A stretch of 64,000 nucleotides of DNA. It comes from Streptomyces sp. CCM_MD2014. Lineage in GTDB: Bacteria > Actinomycetota > Actinomycetes > Streptomycetales > Streptomycetaceae. Both the position numbers and the translations under genes were made by a program. Within the stretch, counting starts at the first letter, position 1. The number at the start of each line of letters is the position of its first letter. The notes beneath the pieces are model-generated. The model did no database searches and had not been told where the DNA came from. It saw only the letters and a program-made list of their open reading frames with translations. The stretch lies in the NCBI RefSeq assembly GCF_000772045.1, contig NZ_CP009754.1:3534001-3598000 (forward strand), given 5' to 3'. Below, piece after piece: positions 1-9,820 of the stretch.

Positions 1-142
1 GCGGACCGCTTTCGCGTCGGAGTCTCAGCAGGCTGCGGGGATGTCATGGCGGCGATCGTAACCCCACGCGCTCCCAGGGCGAAGACGTCGGCCACTCAGG
101 GCCGCCAAAACTTTAGGCGTTGAATTCGAAACATTCGACGGC

Positions 143-3100
143 TCAGTCGTCACGCATCGCCAGGTCGGCGAGGTTCAGGAACGCCTCCGTGGTGGCCCGA
201 CGCAGCCTGCGCAGCTCCCAGCCCGGGGACTGCAGGGCGCCGTCGAAGGGCACGCGGACCACCTGCTCGGGCCCGACGCGCAGCCGTGGGACGAAGGACT
301 CCGGCAGCTCCCGTACGGACGGCCCGTCGGTGTCGGTGACCACGACGAGGGCGGTGCGCGCGAGCCGCTCCCGGCCGGCGCCCCGGACGAGGGCGAGGAC
401 GCGCACGGCCGCGTCCAGGAACCAGTCGGCGGTGCCGCAGCACAGGATCAGCCGGTCGGTGTGGTCGAGGACGGCGGCGGCCGACCCGTCGAGCCGCAGC
501 GGGGCCCAGTCGGTGAGGACGAAGGGGTAGTAGTGCGCCGTCTGCGCCAGGACGCGCACGTACTCCTGCTGGTGCGCCGGGTTGGGGCTGAAGTGCCCGC
601 TGCGGTGGGCGACCACCTCCAGGCCGGAGGGCAGCCGGGTGGTACGGGCGCGGATCTCCTCGTAGGGAACGTCGGCGGGCAGCGCCGCCAGATCCCGTAC
701 GACGGCCGGGTTGCGACGGGTGAGGAAGGCGTCCAGTGAACCCTCGGAGGGGGACCCGTCGAGGGCCAGGACCGGCTCTCCCCGCGCGGCGGCCAGGAGG
801 GAGCCGAGCACCATCGTGGTGGTGGCGCGTCCGCTGTAGTGGTAGGCGCCGATCAGAGTCAGCCGCCTGCTGCGCGGCAGGGGCGCCCGCAGCCGGTCCA
901 GGCGGTGCAGGGCCTGCCTGTGGGCGGCGCCGAAGCGCGGCAGCCGCAGCTCCGGGCGCGGGGCGTGGGCGTCCGGGGCGGGCGGGGCGAGCGGACCGCG
1001 CGGGGCCCGGCTCTCCCACTCGGCGGCGGGGCCGGCCCCGGCCAGCTGGAGCCGGGTGCGGGCCACGTACCGGGCGAGGACCTCGGCGACCTCGCTCGCG
1101 GTGGGCCGCTCGGCGGGATCCGGGTCCACGCAGCGCAGCACCAGCCGCCGCAACTGCTCCCAGGTGTCGCCCTGCCACAGGTGCATGCCCTCCGGCAGCG
1201 ACGGCAGGTCCCAGCCTGCCTTGCTGCTGATGACCTGGAGCAGCTCCCCCAGCGCGCGTACGTTGTCCTCCCGGGTGGGCGCCGGGCCCGAGCCCAGGTA
1301 CACGCCGTCGACGGCGCAGTCCGACAGGTCGCCCAGGACGACGGTGCGCCGCAGGACGTACACGCTGTCGGCGTCCAGGGCGGCGGGCACGAGGTTGTTG
1401 AGGTGGCACAGGGCCACCGCGTTGGCGAGGTAGCAGGAGACCAGCAGGCCCCGCAGGGTGTCGAAGGGGGCGGTGCCGTCGGTCAGGGCCCGGTCGAAGA
1501 GTTCCGTGAGCCGGGTGGGCTGGACGTCGGGGTCCCCCTCGTCCGCGATCGGGGTCATGGCGAGCCAGGGCGGGGAGTCCTGGAGCCCGGCGGCGAGCAG
1601 TACCGGCGCGTACTGTCCCTGGAGGCGGCGCAGCGCCTCGGCCTCCACCGTGACGAGCTGCGCGTTGACGGCGGGCAGGTCGGGGCGCGGCACCCTCAGG
1701 ACGGCCGCGTTGCCGCGGCCGTCGACGCCCTGGTAGAGCAGGGTGCGCCGGCCGCGCCGGCGGCCGCGCAGCTCGTAGCCGCCGAGGCGGGCCGGGTCGT
1801 CGTCGGCGAGCGGCTCCCAGAGTCCGCCGCCGGTCCGGGCTCCGGTACCGGCCGTGCTCGGCCCGCGGCCGAGGGCGGGTGAGGCCCTGCCGACCGACAC
1901 TCCGAACCGGGCGAGCAGCCTGCGTTCGACGCTGGTGAACGGCTGCTGGGAGCCGGGCAGGGTGTCGGAGCCGTCGGGGTGGAGCAGCCAGGCCGGGAAG
2001 TCGGGGGAGTTGCCGGCGAGTTCCTCCAGCCGTCGTCCGATCCGGCGGCCGGTGCGCAGCAGTTCGGCCTGCGGGACCGCGTCGAGCAGTACGGCCTTGG
2101 CGGTGTCGGAGAAGTCGAAGACCCGGTGCTTGGCGGGCAGCGGACCCGACACGGGCGCCGGGTGGGGCCGGACCAGGCCGCCGAGGAACACCTCCGCGAG
2201 GTGGGAGGTCGTGGCGGCCCAGGGAACGGCGCTCTGCACCAGCCGCATCACGGGGACGGACAGCGGGGCGACCGCCGCGAGGTGGGCGGCCAGACGGTAC
2301 GCCTCGGGGGTCGCGGCGTCCCGGAAGTGCTGGGCTCCGCCGGGGTCCCGGGCGGGGGCGACGGCCGCGTGCCGGTCGGGGCTGGCCAGCAGCGGAAGCT
2401 CCACGGTGGCACCCGGCGAGGCGAGCAGCCGGGCCCACACGCCGAGGGAGCCGACGGTGGGTTCCAGGACGGGGACCGGGATGTCGTCGAAGCGGCTCAG
2501 CTCCGGGGGCAGTACGGGGTCGACGACCTTCCAGGAGGTGTTGGCCCCGCCCACGCGGCGGGTCGTGGCCCGCCAGCGTTCGGCGGCGATCCCGGAGGCC
2601 TCCCACATGTCGGGCGGCAGGGTGTGCAGGACCGCGACGGGACCGCGCGCCGCCCGTTCGGCCAGCAGCGCGTGTACGGCGCCCGAGCGCCAGGCCGGGC
2701 CCATGCCGTCGCTGACGACCAGCAGCAGGGTGCGGCCGGAGGGGTCGTTGACGGTGGTCAGCGGCAGCTCGGTACCGGCCTGGGCGAACGGCCGTGCGTG
2801 CAGGCGTGGTCCTGCCGCGTTGCCCGTGTCCAGGCCGAGGACGCGGGTGACCGCGAAGGCCCCCAGGCGTTCCAGGAGGGTGCGCAGCTCGGTGGCGAGC
2901 CGGTGCCAGAGCAGCATCGACAGGCCGTCGTCGACGAGCAGCGTGAGGTCAAGCCAGCGTTCCCGCACCGGCCGTTCCACGACGTCGGGCAGGTCGGTCT
3001 CGGCGAGCTGGGCGGCCGTGCGGTCCTCGTCGATCTCCGTGCGGTGGCGGCTGTCGTGGCGGCGCCGCAACGGCCTCAGCGACCGTCCGAGCGCCAGCTC

Positions 3101-3493
3101 GCCGTCGAGTGCCTTCTCCTCGGGGACGCGCACCGGCAGCGCCCTGCGGGGCTCGTGGCCGGTGGCCGTGAACCGGGGCGCGGGCTCGGGAGCGGTCCGG
3201 GCGCCCGCGTGCAGGGTGGCCGGGCTGGTCAGGTCGGGCAGGTCCGGGTCGCCGGGCTCGGGCGGCGGACGTCGCGGCACGGGCCGCTCGCAGACTCCGG
3301 AGCCGTCCGACGACGCGGGCTGCTCCGGAGCGCGGTCGGGTGCCTGCCGGTGGAGGGGCGCTTCGGGGCCCGCGGGCAGTTGCCGGGCCAGCCACAGCAC
3401 GTCGAGGACCTGGTCGGCGTCCAGGTCCACCCGGCAGGCGCCGAGGAGCCGCAGCACCTCGGCGAGCCGCTCTCCCCCGGCGGGCACGGTCAC
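143..3493 (-). CDS. vWA-like / pseudokinase / ParA-like multidomain protein of a VMAP ternary system (SAV_2336-type)
   Basis: Probably the large signalling component of a vWA-MoxR-VMAP conflict operon. I see a Pro/Arg-rich N-terminal part (about 1-170), a von Willebrand A-like domain (about 178-330; [12 protein letters not shown], then [10 protein letters not shown], resembling MIDAS strands), a protein-kinase-like domain (about 565-820) and a ParA/MinD-like P-loop domain (about 875-1116, SGRATTT). The kinase-like part lacks the VAIK lysine (AAVLRV), its HRD loop reads VPAALDADS and its DFG site reads GDLS, so I infer a pseudokinase. The P-loop has Gly-Arg where Gly-Lys is expected, so nucleotide binding may be altered. 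The GTG start overlaps the stop of the MoxR gene (GTGA), which suggests translational coupling. The conflict or self-recognition role is known only at family level. The exact domain borders are my estimate. Confidence 0.8.
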   Translation of the reverse strand: MTVPAGGERLAEVLRLLGACRVDLDADQVLDVLWLARQLPAGPEAPLHRQAPDRAPEQPASSDGSGVCERPVPRRPPPEPGDPDLPDLTSPATLHAGARTAPEPAPRFTATGHEPRRALPVRVPEEKALDGELALGRSLRPLRRRHDSRHRTEIDEDRTAAQLAETDLPDVVERPVRERWLDLTLLVDDGLSMLLWHRLATELRTLLERLGAFAVTRVLGLDTGNAAGPRLHARPFAQAGTELPLTTVNDPSGRTLLLVVSDGMGPAWRSGAVHALLAERAARGPVAVLHTLPPDMWEASGIAAERWRATTRRVGGANTSWKVVDPVLPPELSRFDDIPVPVLEPTVGSLGVWARLLASPGATVELPLLASPDRHAAVAPARDPGGAQHFRDAATPEAYRLAAHLAAVAPLSVPVMRLVQSAVPWAATTSHLAEVFLGGLVRPHPAPVSGPLPAKHRVFDFSDTAKAVLLDAVPQAELLRTGRRIGRRLEELAGNSPDFPAWLLHPDGSDTLPGSQQPFTSVERRLLARFGVSVGRASPALGRGPSTAGTGARTGGGLWEPLADDDPARLGGYELRGRRRGRRTLLYQGVDGRGNAAVLRVPRPDLPAVNAQLVTVEAEALRRLQGQYAPVLLAAGLQDSPPWLAMTPIADEGDPDVQPTRLTELFDRALTDGTAPFDTLRGLLVSCYLANAVALCHLNNLVPAALDADSVYVLRRTVVLGDLSDCAVDGVYLGSGPAPTREDNVRALGELLQVISSKAGWDLPSLPEGMHLWQGDTWEQLRRLVLRCVDPDPAERPTASEVAEVLARYVARTRLQLAGAGPAAEWESRAPRGPLAPPAPDAHAPRPELRLPRFGAAHRQALHRLDRLRAPLPRSRRLTLIGAYHYSGRATTTMVLGSLLAAARGEPVLALDGSPSEGSLDAFLTRRNPAVVRDLAALPADVPYEEIRARTTRLPSGLEVVAHRSGHFSPNPAHQQEYVRVLAQTAHYYPFVLTDWAPLRLDGSAAAVLDHTDRLILCCGTADWFLDAAVRVLALVRGAGRERLARTALVVVTDTDGPSVRELPESFVPRLRVGPEQVVRVPFDGALQSPGWELRRLRRATTEAFLNLADLAMRDD

Positions 3494-4440
3494 ATCGCCC
3501 CGGTGAGCTGGTGCAGGACGGCGTCCAGCAGGCCCTCCGCGTCCAGGTCGACGCCGCCGGCGCGCAGGAACACCGCGTTGAGCAGCTGGTCGGTGGCGAG
3601 TTCCCCGAGGGCGCGGCGGCGCAGGAACGCCTCGATCAGGTCGTCCGCCTCACGCATGGCCTCCTCGCCGAGGTGCGCGACGACGATGGTGCGCAGCCGC
3701 TCCTCGTCGGGCAGCGGCAGGTCGAGGCGCAGGCAGCGGCGCAGGAACGCCGGCGGGAAGTCCCGCTCGCCGTTGCTGGTGATGACGACGACGGGGAACT
3801 CGGCGCACTGCACCAGCCCCTGGTGCACCCGTACGGTGCCCCGGTGGTCGTGGGTCTGCACCTCCACGTCGGCCATGTCCTCGGGCAGCCGGGTGAGTTC
3901 GGGGATGTCGAAGAATCCCTCCTCGAAGACGGTGAGCAGGTCGTTGGGGAGGTCGACGTCGCCCTTGTCCATCTCGTCGATGAGCAGGCAGCGCGGCACG
4001 GCCGACGGCACCAGCGCGGTGCCGAGCGGGCCGAGCCGGATGAACGTGCCGATGGACGGCTCTCCTTCGCCGCGGTCCCGGCTGAGGGTGGTCTCGCGCA
4101 GCCGGCCGATCGCGTCGTACTGGTACAGCGCGTCCTTGACGGTGGAGCGGCTGTTGACGGGCCAGCGCAGCAGTTCGCCCAGGCTCAGTTCATGGGCGAC
4201 GGCCCGGGCCAGGGAGGACTTGCCGGTACCCGCCGGCCCGGTCACCAGCAGCGGACGGCGCAGGTGCAGCGCGGCGTTGACGACGTCGGCGTGCTGCGGG
4301 GCGATCACGTAGGGCAGTTCGGGGCGCGTCGTGCGGAGGGGGACGAAGCGCCGCCACGGAGGTGCCTGGGGCAGGGCGACGGGCCGGGGCTCGCCGTCGC
4401 CGCGGAAGAGGCGCCACTCGGCGTCGGCAGCGGACGTCAT
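3490..4440 (-). CDS. MoxR-family AAA+ ATPase of the VMAP ternary system
   Basis: A 316-residue AAA+ ATPase. Walker A is GPAGTGKS at residues 68-75, Walker B is LLIDEMDKGD near 152-158, sensor 1 is VVITSNGERDFPPAFLRRC, and an arginine-rich lid follows. MoxR proteins are chaperone-like ATPases that typically act with vWA-domain partners. Here a vWA-like protein is encoded immediately downstream and a VMAP protease immediately upstream. The ATG overlaps the end of the protease gene (ATGA, 4 nt) and the TGA overlaps the GTG of the next gene, so all three are probably translated in a coupled way. In the family model the ATPase gates assembly or activation of the effector. What triggers it cannot be read from the sequence. 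Confidence 0.9.
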   Translation of the reverse strand: MTSAADAEWRLFRGDGEPRPVALPQAPPWRRFVPLRTTRPELPYVIAPQHADVVNAALHLRRPLLVTGPAGTGKSSLARAVAHELSLGELLRWPVNSRSTVKDALYQYDAIGRLRETTLSRDRGEGEPSIGTFIRLGPLGTALVPSAVPRCLLIDEMDKGDVDLPNDLLTVFEEGFFDIPELTRLPEDMADVEVQTHDHRGTVRVHQGLVQCAEFPVVVITSNGERDFPPAFLRRCLRLDLPLPDEERLRTIVVAHLGEEAMREADDLIEAFLRRRALGELATDQLLNAVFLRAGGVDLDAEGLLDAVLHQLTGAM

Positions 4441-6578
4441 GTGCTCTCCTGGGGTTCGGTCAGGCGCAGACGGGGCACGGTGCGGTCGGCGTCCGCCCAG
4501 GCGAGGACCGGGCGGCCGGGGTAGTCGGGCGGGCTGGCCTTGGCACCCGCGCGGTAGTCGCGCACACCGTCGGGCAGTTCGCGGGTGGCCACCTCCGCCA
4601 TGTAGCGGACGGTGTGCGCGGCGCCGTCCCGGCCCCGGTCCCACACCACTACCGGTATGCCCAGGGCGAGGCAGGTCTGCACGATGCCGTCCCGCGGGCC
4701 GGGCGGTACGTCCACACAGACGCGCACGGTGTCGAGTTGGTTGACCAGCCGGGAGTAGATGGTCTCCCGGTCCATGGCCTCGGAGACCACGAAGGTCTTG
4801 CCCGAGTCGAGCCGGTTCCAGCGGCTGCGCCAGTGGGACATGAACCGCCCGTGCCTGCGCAGGAGTTCGGGGCAGTGCACGACCAGCGGGAACTCCACGC
4901 CGAGCACCCCGGGCACCAGCGCGTCCGGGTCCCGGACGGTCCACTCGTCGACGGGCAGGTTGAGCCCGGCGCGGTCCACCAGCACCTCGACGAGGGGAGG
5001 CCGTTCGTCCTCGGCGGGCGGGGTGAGGGAGTCCAGGACGCGCAGGACCTCGCGGGCCGCCTCCGGCGCGGAATAGGAGCGCACGCTGTCGGTGGAGACC
5101 TGGCGCGGTCCCGCGCCCTCGTCGCACCAGATGCGCAGCCGGTGGCGGCCCTGCCCGGCGGGGTTCACCTGGACCAGGACGCGGACGCGGAAGACGCGGG
5201 CGCGCAGGGAACGCGCCCACTCCTGGGCGTCGAAGCGGCGTTCGCCGAGGGCGGCGCGCTCGATGCCGAGCCGGGCCGCCACTCCGTCCGACCACAGCCG
5301 CAGCGCGGCCCGCCGGGGGCCGCACAGGGCGGCGACGTACTCCATCACCCGCAGCAGCGCGGGGACCCGGCGTTCGCCGCTGAGTGCGCGGCCGTCGCCG
5401 GGCAGCGCCTCCAGGTGGTCGAGCAGTGCCTCCGCGCCGTCCCCGTCGGGCAGCGCCGCCAGATGCGGGAGGGCGGCGCGGACCGCCTCCGGGAACCGGG
5501 CGAGCACCTCGGGCGGCAACGTGCGCAGGTGTCCGCGCAGGGCGGTGTGCTCCTGCGGGGACAGCAGCTTGGGGGTGTGCGAGAGTCCGCCGGCGGCCAG
5601 TACGCGGTCGGCGTCCTGGGGGGCGCCGCGCCGCAGGGTGCCGGACAGCGCCGCCAGGGCCCGCGGGTGGCTGAGCAGGAACACCGCGAACTCCTGCGGC
5701 GTGGGCGGGACCACGTCGCTGCCGGGCGTGACGCCGCAGGCCCGGGCCAGCCGCTGCGCACCCGCCACGAGGCTGCTCGACGAGGGGAAGGCGTCCTCGA
5801 TCGCCTCCGTCAGCAGCAGGAGGGCGGGATCGTCGGGGTCGGGTGCCCCGGGTGCCGCGTCGTCCAGCACGCCCAGAGGATGCAGTTCGTCCTGGACGCG
5901 CTGCCAGGGCACGCACCAACTGCGCCGCACCATGTGCTGGGGGCTGTGCGGGAGCGCGGCGCCGGTGGCCCGGTCGCGCGGCGGCATGAAGTGGGCGACG
6001 ACCAGTCCGACCACGGCCTGCTCCGTGCGGCACCACAGCGGGCCGCCGCTGTATCCGGGGCCCACCGCCATGCCCGTGGGGGCGCCGTCCAGGTAGGCGC
6101 GGGCATCGACGGGTCCGTGGACCGTCAGCCAGGCGTACGTGGCCGGCTCGCCGCTGCCGTGCCAGGCCGTCACCCGCTGACCGGGCGCCATGGCCGTCAG
6201 CCGGGGCACGGGCAGACCGCCGGGGGAGCCCGCGATCCGGAGCACGGCGAGGTCACCGAGCCACTCGTCGGCTCCCGCCGGCACCGGCCCGCCGTCCCGG
6301 GTGCGCGGGGCGATCCAGTGGGCCACGCTCGCGTGGAAGCGCCGTGCGCCGCCGGCGTCGTCGCGGATCTCGACGGCGACCTCTCCCAGGCCGGGCGACC
6401 GCGGCTCCAGCATCGGCCTGTCCAGCGCCGCGTTGACGACGTGGGCGCAGGTCAGCACGGTCGCGGGGCCGAGCAGGAAGCCCCCGCCCACGATCTTGCC
6501 GGTCTCGGCCCCGCGTACGGACACCACGTGGCGGACGGGGTCTTCGACATCGCTCGCCGCGGTCCCGAACCACCCCAC
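4437..6578 (-). CDS. trypsin-like serine protease fused to effector-associated and VMAP-C domains
   Basis: A 713-residue protein. Residues 1-230 form a chymotrypsin-like protease with the complete triad visible: His46 (LTCAHV), Asp109 (LGDLAVLRI) and Ser177 (GPGYSGGPLW). Residues about 245-330 look like an effector-associated adaptor domain, and a helical middle part follows. The C-terminal 230 residues match the VMAP-C type (VEVLVDRAGLNLPVDEW, then a domain containing VVWDRGRDGAAH). No signal peptide is visible, so the protease is predicted to act in the cytoplasm. In published VMAP systems (Aravind and co-workers) the VMAP protein couples an effector to MoxR and vWA partners; here the protease is the effector. 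GTG start, with GGGGAG upstream, 3 nt after the Trypco1-like gene. Domain names are from pattern memory; the protease call is firm. Confidence 0.85.
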   Translation of the reverse strand: MGWFGTAASDVEDPVRHVVSVRGAETGKIVGGGFLLGPATVLTCAHVVNAALDRPMLEPRSPGLGEVAVEIRDDAGGARRFHASVAHWIAPRTRDGGPVPAGADEWLGDLAVLRIAGSPGGLPVPRLTAMAPGQRVTAWHGSGEPATYAWLTVHGPVDARAYLDGAPTGMAVGPGYSGGPLWCRTEQAVVGLVVAHFMPPRDRATGAALPHSPQHMVRRSWCVPWQRVQDELHPLGVLDDAAPGAPDPDDPALLLLTEAIEDAFPSSSSLVAGAQRLARACGVTPGSDVVPPTPQEFAVFLLSHPRALAALSGTLRRGAPQDADRVLAAGGLSHTPKLLSPQEHTALRGHLRTLPPEVLARFPEAVRAALPHLAALPDGDGAEALLDHLEALPGDGRALSGERRVPALLRVMEYVAALCGPRRAALRLWSDGVAARLGIERAALGERRFDAQEWARSLRARVFRVRVLVQVNPAGQGRHRLRIWCDEGAGPRQVSTDSVRSYSAPEAAREVLRVLDSLTPPAEDERPPLVEVLVDRAGLNLPVDEWTVRDPDALVPGVLGVEFPLVVHCPELLRRHGRFMSHWRSRWNRLDSGKTFVVSEAMDRETIYSRLVNQLDTVRVCVDVPPGPRDGIVQTCLALGIPVVVWDRGRDGAAHTVRYMAEVATRELPDGVRDYRAGAKASPPDYPGRPVLAWADADRTVPRLRLTEPQEST

Positions 6579-6581
6579 GCC

Positions 6582-6980
6582 TCACTCCCCCGTGGCTGCC
6601 GGACCGGTCGCGGGCGCCGTCGGGCTCCAGCTCGCGGTGACGGTGAGGTGGGCCGTTCCCGTGCCGCCCACGATCCCGAGCTTGAGGTCCTGGCCGACCT
6701 GGACGCCGAAGGTGACGCTCAGTTCGGTGGGCGGGTCGGGCACGGCCGTGGCCGCGTCGTGGACCTCCTGGAGCAGCGGTCCCAGCGGGCTCAGCGCACC
6801 GCGCAGGGCCCCGGCCGCGAACCGGGCCACGGTGCCCGTTCCGCGCGCCACGGGCACCGCCCGCCCCATGCCCTCCGGCAGGTCGTCGTCGGACGGCGCC
6901 GCAGGCGTGCCGTCGGCGGGCGCGAGCAGGAACCGGACCGGGCTGCCGTCGTCGAGCGTGAGGTCAGGTGTAGTGGACAC
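6582..6980 (-). CDS. small trypsin-co-occurring (Trypco1 / CU044_2847-type) protein
   Basis: A 132-residue protein, first gene of the conflict operon, ending 3 nt before the protease gene. It has a short beta-rich start carrying LDDGSPVRFLL, a central Gly/Ala/Leu helix, and a C-terminal strand set (LSVTFGVQVGQDLKLG, then TGTAHLTVTASW). This is the usual pattern of the small trypsin-co-occurring domain proteins encoded beside trypsin-like proteases in actinobacterial conflict loci. Its role is unknown in detail; a partner or pro-protein-like regulator of the protease is the common guess. GTG start with no well-spaced ribosome-binding site. The 111-nt gap upstream should hold the operon promoter. 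Identification rests on pattern and context. Confidence 0.75.
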   Translation of the reverse strand: MSTTPDLTLDDGSPVRFLLAPADGTPAAPSDDDLPEGMGRAVPVARGTGTVARFAAGALRGALSPLGPLLQEVHDAATAVPDPPTELSVTFGVQVGQDLKLGIVGGTGTAHLTVTASWSPTAPATGPAATGE

Positions 6981-7091
6981 GCCTCATATTGTCGTCGCCG
7001 ACGGTGACTTCGGTGGCGATCTTTCCCAACTCGGTTACGGGATCGATGCATTGCGTAAGGAATCAGTCACCGCACCGGTGCGGCGCGACGG

Positions 7092-7346
7092 TCACTCACC
7101 CACCGACTCGAACCGCCACCGGTGCACCGCGCGCGTCACCAGGCCCTCGTCCGGCTCGGGCAGTTCCGGGAGTTCGGCGTCGTAGGCGGCGTCCCACCAG
7201 GTGATGACGAGGACGCGGTCCTGCGGGGCGCGCAGGGTCTCCCGGCGCAGCGGCCGCAGCGGCAGCTCCTGCCGCCGCGCCCAGTCCAGCAGCTCTGCGC
7301 CCCCGCCGGGCACGGCCCGCGCCTCCCACATCAGCGCGACGGTCAC
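7092..7346 (-). CDS. conserved hypothetical protein, coupled to tsaD
   Basis: An 84-residue protein that I do not recognise as a named family. I place the start at GTG 7346 ([14 protein letters not shown]) because it overlaps the tsaD stop as GTGA, giving coupled translation. Longer in-frame starts would run deep into tsaD. The sequence is Trp- and Arg-rich ([41 protein letters not shown]) with no membrane segment and resembles a compact alpha/beta domain. A role tied to t6A synthesis is possible from position only. The 111-nt gap that follows separates it from the conflict operon. Confidence 0.7.
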   Translation of the reverse strand: MTVALMWEARAVPGGGAELLDWARRQELPLRPLRRETLRAPQDRVLVITWWDAAYDAELPELPEPDEGLVTRAVHRWRFESVGE

Positions 7347-8461
7347 GAGTACAGGTTCTCCTTGCTGACCTCGTGCACGTGGTCGTGCGTATGCGTGTGG
7401 CCGTGGCCCTGCCCCGGCACGTGCGGGTCCGTCACGGGGAGGGAGGAGTCGGCCGAGAGGTCCCAGTCCGAGGCGGCCCGGTTGCGGGCGACCATCTCGG
7501 CGCCGAGCGCGGCCACCATCGCCCCGTTGTCCGTGCACAGCTTGGGGCGCGGCACCCGCAGCCGGATGCCGGCCGCCTCGCAGCGCTCCTGGGCCAGGGC
7601 GCGCAGCCGGGAGTTGGCGGCCACGCCGCCGCCGATCATCAGGTGGTCGACGCCCTCGTCCTTGCAGGCCCGCACCGCCTTGCGGGTCAGCACGTCCACG
7701 ACCGCCTCCTGGAAGGAGGCCGACACGTCGCGCACCGGCACCTCCTCCCCCGCCGCCCGCTTCGCCTCGATCCAGCGGGCCACGGCCGTCTTCAGGCCGG
7801 AGAAGGAGAAGTCGTACGCCGCGTCGCGCGGGCCGGTCAGTCCGCGCGGGAAGGCGATCGCGTTCGGGTCGCCCTCGCGCGCGTACCGGTCGATGACCGG
7901 GCCGCCGGGGAAGCCCAGGTCGAGCACGCGGGCGATCTTGTCGAAGGCCTCGCCGGCCGCGTCGTCGATGGTGGCGCCCAGCGGACGGACGTCGGAGGTG
8001 ATGTCCGTGGAGAGCAGCAGCGAGGAGTGTCCGCCCGAGACCAGCAGGGCCATCGTCGGCTCGGGCAGCGCGCCGTGTTCGAGCTGGTCGACGCAGATGT
8101 GCGAGGCGAGGTGGTTGACGCCGTAGAGCGGCTTGCCCAGTGCGTAGGCGTACGCCTTGGCCGCCGAGACGCCGACCAGCAGGGCGCCCGCGAGGCCGGG
8201 TCCCGCGGTGACGGCGATGCCGTCGAGGTCGCGGGCGCTCACCCCCGCCTCCTTGAGGGCTCGGTCGATGGTGGGGACCATCGCCTCCAGGTGGGCGCGG
8301 CTCGCCACCTCCGGCACGACCCCGCCGAAGCGGGCGTGCTCGTCGACGCTGGACGCGACGGCGTCGGCCAGCAGGGTGGTGCCGCGCACGACACCGACGC
8401 CGGTCTCGTCGCAGGAGGTCTCGATCCCGAGGACGAGAGGCTCGTCGCGTGAGTCAGCCAT
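7343..8461 (-). CDS. tsaD: tRNA N6-adenosine threonylcarbamoyltransferase TsaD with His-rich tail
   Basis: Transfers the threonylcarbamoyl group to A37 of ANN-decoding tRNAs, working with TsaB and TsaE, both encoded nearby. [10 protein letters not shown] lies near residues 12-21, the metal-binding HxxxH is in [20 protein letters not shown] forms the nucleotide-binding turn, and DNGAMVA holds the late aspartate. At 372 residues it is longer than the usual 335-350. The extra length is a C-terminal tail with histidines at 347, 353, 355, 357, 359, 361 and 363, like a metal-binding strip. Its start overlaps the end of rimI by 8 nt (ATGGCTGA), and its stop overlaps the next gene. Confidence 0.97.
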   Translation of the reverse strand: MADSRDEPLVLGIETSCDETGVGVVRGTTLLADAVASSVDEHARFGGVVPEVASRAHLEAMVPTIDRALKEAGVSARDLDGIAVTAGPGLAGALLVGVSAAKAYAYALGKPLYGVNHLASHICVDQLEHGALPEPTMALLVSGGHSSLLLSTDITSDVRPLGATIDDAAGEAFDKIARVLDLGFPGGPVIDRYAREGDPNAIAFPRGLTGPRDAAYDFSFSGLKTAVARWIEAKRAAGEEVPVRDVSASFQEAVVDVLTRKAVRACKDEGVDHLMIGGGVAANSRLRALAQERCEAAGIRLRVPRPKLCTDNGAMVAALGAEMVARNRAASDWDLSADSSLPVTDPHVPGQGHGHTHTHDHVHEVSKENLYS

Positions 8462-8987
8462 GGTTGTCGGTTCCTCGTTCGGTTCCCGGTACGGAGGTGG
8501 AAGGGTCGGTCAGGCGCATCACCAGGGCGTCCACGTTGCCCGGCTGGTAGTAGCCGCGTCTGAAGCCGATGGGCTCGAAGCCGAAGCGCTCGTACAGCCG
8601 CTGGGCGCGGGTGTTGTCCACCCGGCACTCGAGGAGCACCTCGGTGCACTCGAAGGCGGTCGCCGCGCGCAGCAGCTCCGTGAGCAGCCGGGCGCCGAGC
8701 CCGGTGCCCCAGTGGTCGCGGGCGACGGCGATGGTCTGCACGTCGGCCTGCTCGCCGGAGGTGACCAGGCCCGCGTAGCCGACGACGTGGCCGTCCTCCT
8801 CGGCGACGAGGTAGCGCCGGGTCGCCCCGGGGCCGCGCGCGTGCGCCAGTTCGGACCAGAACATCCCCCGGGACCAGGCGTCCTCCGGGAACAGCTCGCG
8901 CTCCATGCGGAGCACGGGGTCGATGTCCCACCAGCGCATCTCGCGCAGCACGGCGGGTGCGGGCTCGGCGGTGGCTGGCTCGGTCAC
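8454..8987 (-). CDS. rimI: ribosomal protein S18 alanine N-acetyltransferase RimI
   Basis: A 177-residue GNAT acetyltransferase. By family it acetylates the N-terminal alanine of S18, and in actinobacteria it may have other protein substrates. The acetyl-CoA loop is [13 protein letters not shown], preceded by the strand VQTIAV. The C-terminal half has the GNAT end pattern [21 protein letters not shown] chose the GTG at 8987 because it overlaps the tsaB stop as GTGA. The long upstream extension in this frame reads as tsaB shadow. The gene sits between tsaB and tsaD in one minus-strand operon, a common arrangement. Confidence 0.95.
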   Translation of the reverse strand: MTEPATAEPAPAVLREMRWWDIDPVLRMERELFPEDAWSRGMFWSELAHARGPGATRRYLVAEEDGHVVGYAGLVTSGEQADVQTIAVARDHWGTGLGARLLTELLRAATAFECTEVLLECRVDNTRAQRLYERFGFEPIGFRRGYYQPGNVDALVMRLTDPSTSVPGTERGTDNHG

Positions 8988-9637
8988 TTCGGGGTGACCA
9001 CCTTGTAGTTCTTGGGGACCTGGGCGTCGGGCCGGCGCAGGTACAGCGGCCGGGGCGCGGGCAGTTCCTCCCCCGCGGCCAGCTTCTCGGCGGTCAGCCG
9101 GGCCAGGGCGGCGGCGGACACGTGCTCCGGCTCGTGCGCCCGGGGGAAGGTGTCCGGGTAGAGCAGCGCGCCCGCGCCGACGGCCGGGAGCCCGGCCACC
9201 TGCTCGGCGATGTCGGCGGGCCGGTCGACGGCCGGGTCGGTGAGGCGGGTGCGGGAGTCGGCGTACCGCGCCCAGTAGACCTCTTTGCGGCGGGCGTCGG
9301 TGGCCACCACGAAGGGGCCCTCCAGGTCGGCGGCGAAGGCGAGGCCGTCCAGCGTGCACACGCCGTGCACGGGCACGCCGAGCGCGAGCCCGAAGGCGTC
9401 CGCGGTCATCAGGCCGACGCGCAGCCCCGTGTACGGGCCGGGGCCGGTGCCGGCGACGATGCCGGTGACGGAGTCGAGCCGCAGGCCGGTCTCGGCGAGC
9501 ACCCGGTCGACGGCGGGCAGCAGCAGCTCACCGTGGCGGCGGGCGTCGACCTGGCTCGACGAGGCGATGACGTCCGTACCGTCGTGCAGTGCGACGGTCA
9601 CGGCGGGCGTGGCGGTATCCAGAGCGAGCAAGAGCAC
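8984..9637 (-). CDS. tsaB: t6A synthesis protein TsaB
   Basis: A 217-residue ASKHA-fold partner of TsaD in threonylcarbamoyl-adenosine synthesis. It starts with the family pattern LLLALDTATPAVTVAL, has the switch GTGPGPYTGLRVGL, and ends in a variable tail ([10 protein letters not shown]). It is the first gene of tsaB-rimI-tsaD. The GTG start is followed directly by LLLALDT, so little N-terminal uncertainty remains. A divergent gene begins at 9821, leaving a 183-nt intergenic region that must hold promoters for both directions. Confidence 0.96.
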   Translation of the reverse strand: MLLLALDTATPAVTVALHDGTDVIASSSQVDARRHGELLLPAVDRVLAETGLRLDSVTGIVAGTGPGPYTGLRVGLMTADAFGLALGVPVHGVCTLDGLAFAADLEGPFVVATDARRKEVYWARYADSRTRLTDPAVDRPADIAEQVAGLPAVGAGALLYPDTFPRAHEPEHVSAAALARLTAEKLAAGEELPAPRPLYLRRPDAQVPKNYKVVTPK

Positions 9638-9820
9638 GCAAACAGCCTACGGCGCCGCACGGCCCCCGTCGGACGCCCTGTGGACAACTCCGGAGACGCC
9701 CGTCCCGCACGACCCGTCCGCTCCGTGTCGCACACCGCGTTCACCCGCTCACGTACTGCTACCGTCGCCCGGGGGGGACGGCACGCAGGACGCACAAGTA
9801 CGACGACGAGGTGGTCGCCC

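Noticed and set aside
1..142. Possible RNA gene or truncated gene at the left edge
   Set aside because: No tRNA cloverleaf, no open frame with a start and no hairpin strong enough to call.
1040..1790. Active Ser/Thr kinase domain
   Set aside because: The VAIK lysine, HRD and DFG residues are all replaced, so only a pseudokinase is supported.
1979..7007. Long plus-strand open frames opposite the conflict operon (777 and 881 codons)
   Set aside because: Their composition is Gly/Arg/Gln/His-rich as expected for the antisense of high-GC genes, with no domains. The minus-strand frames contain complete catalytic motifs.
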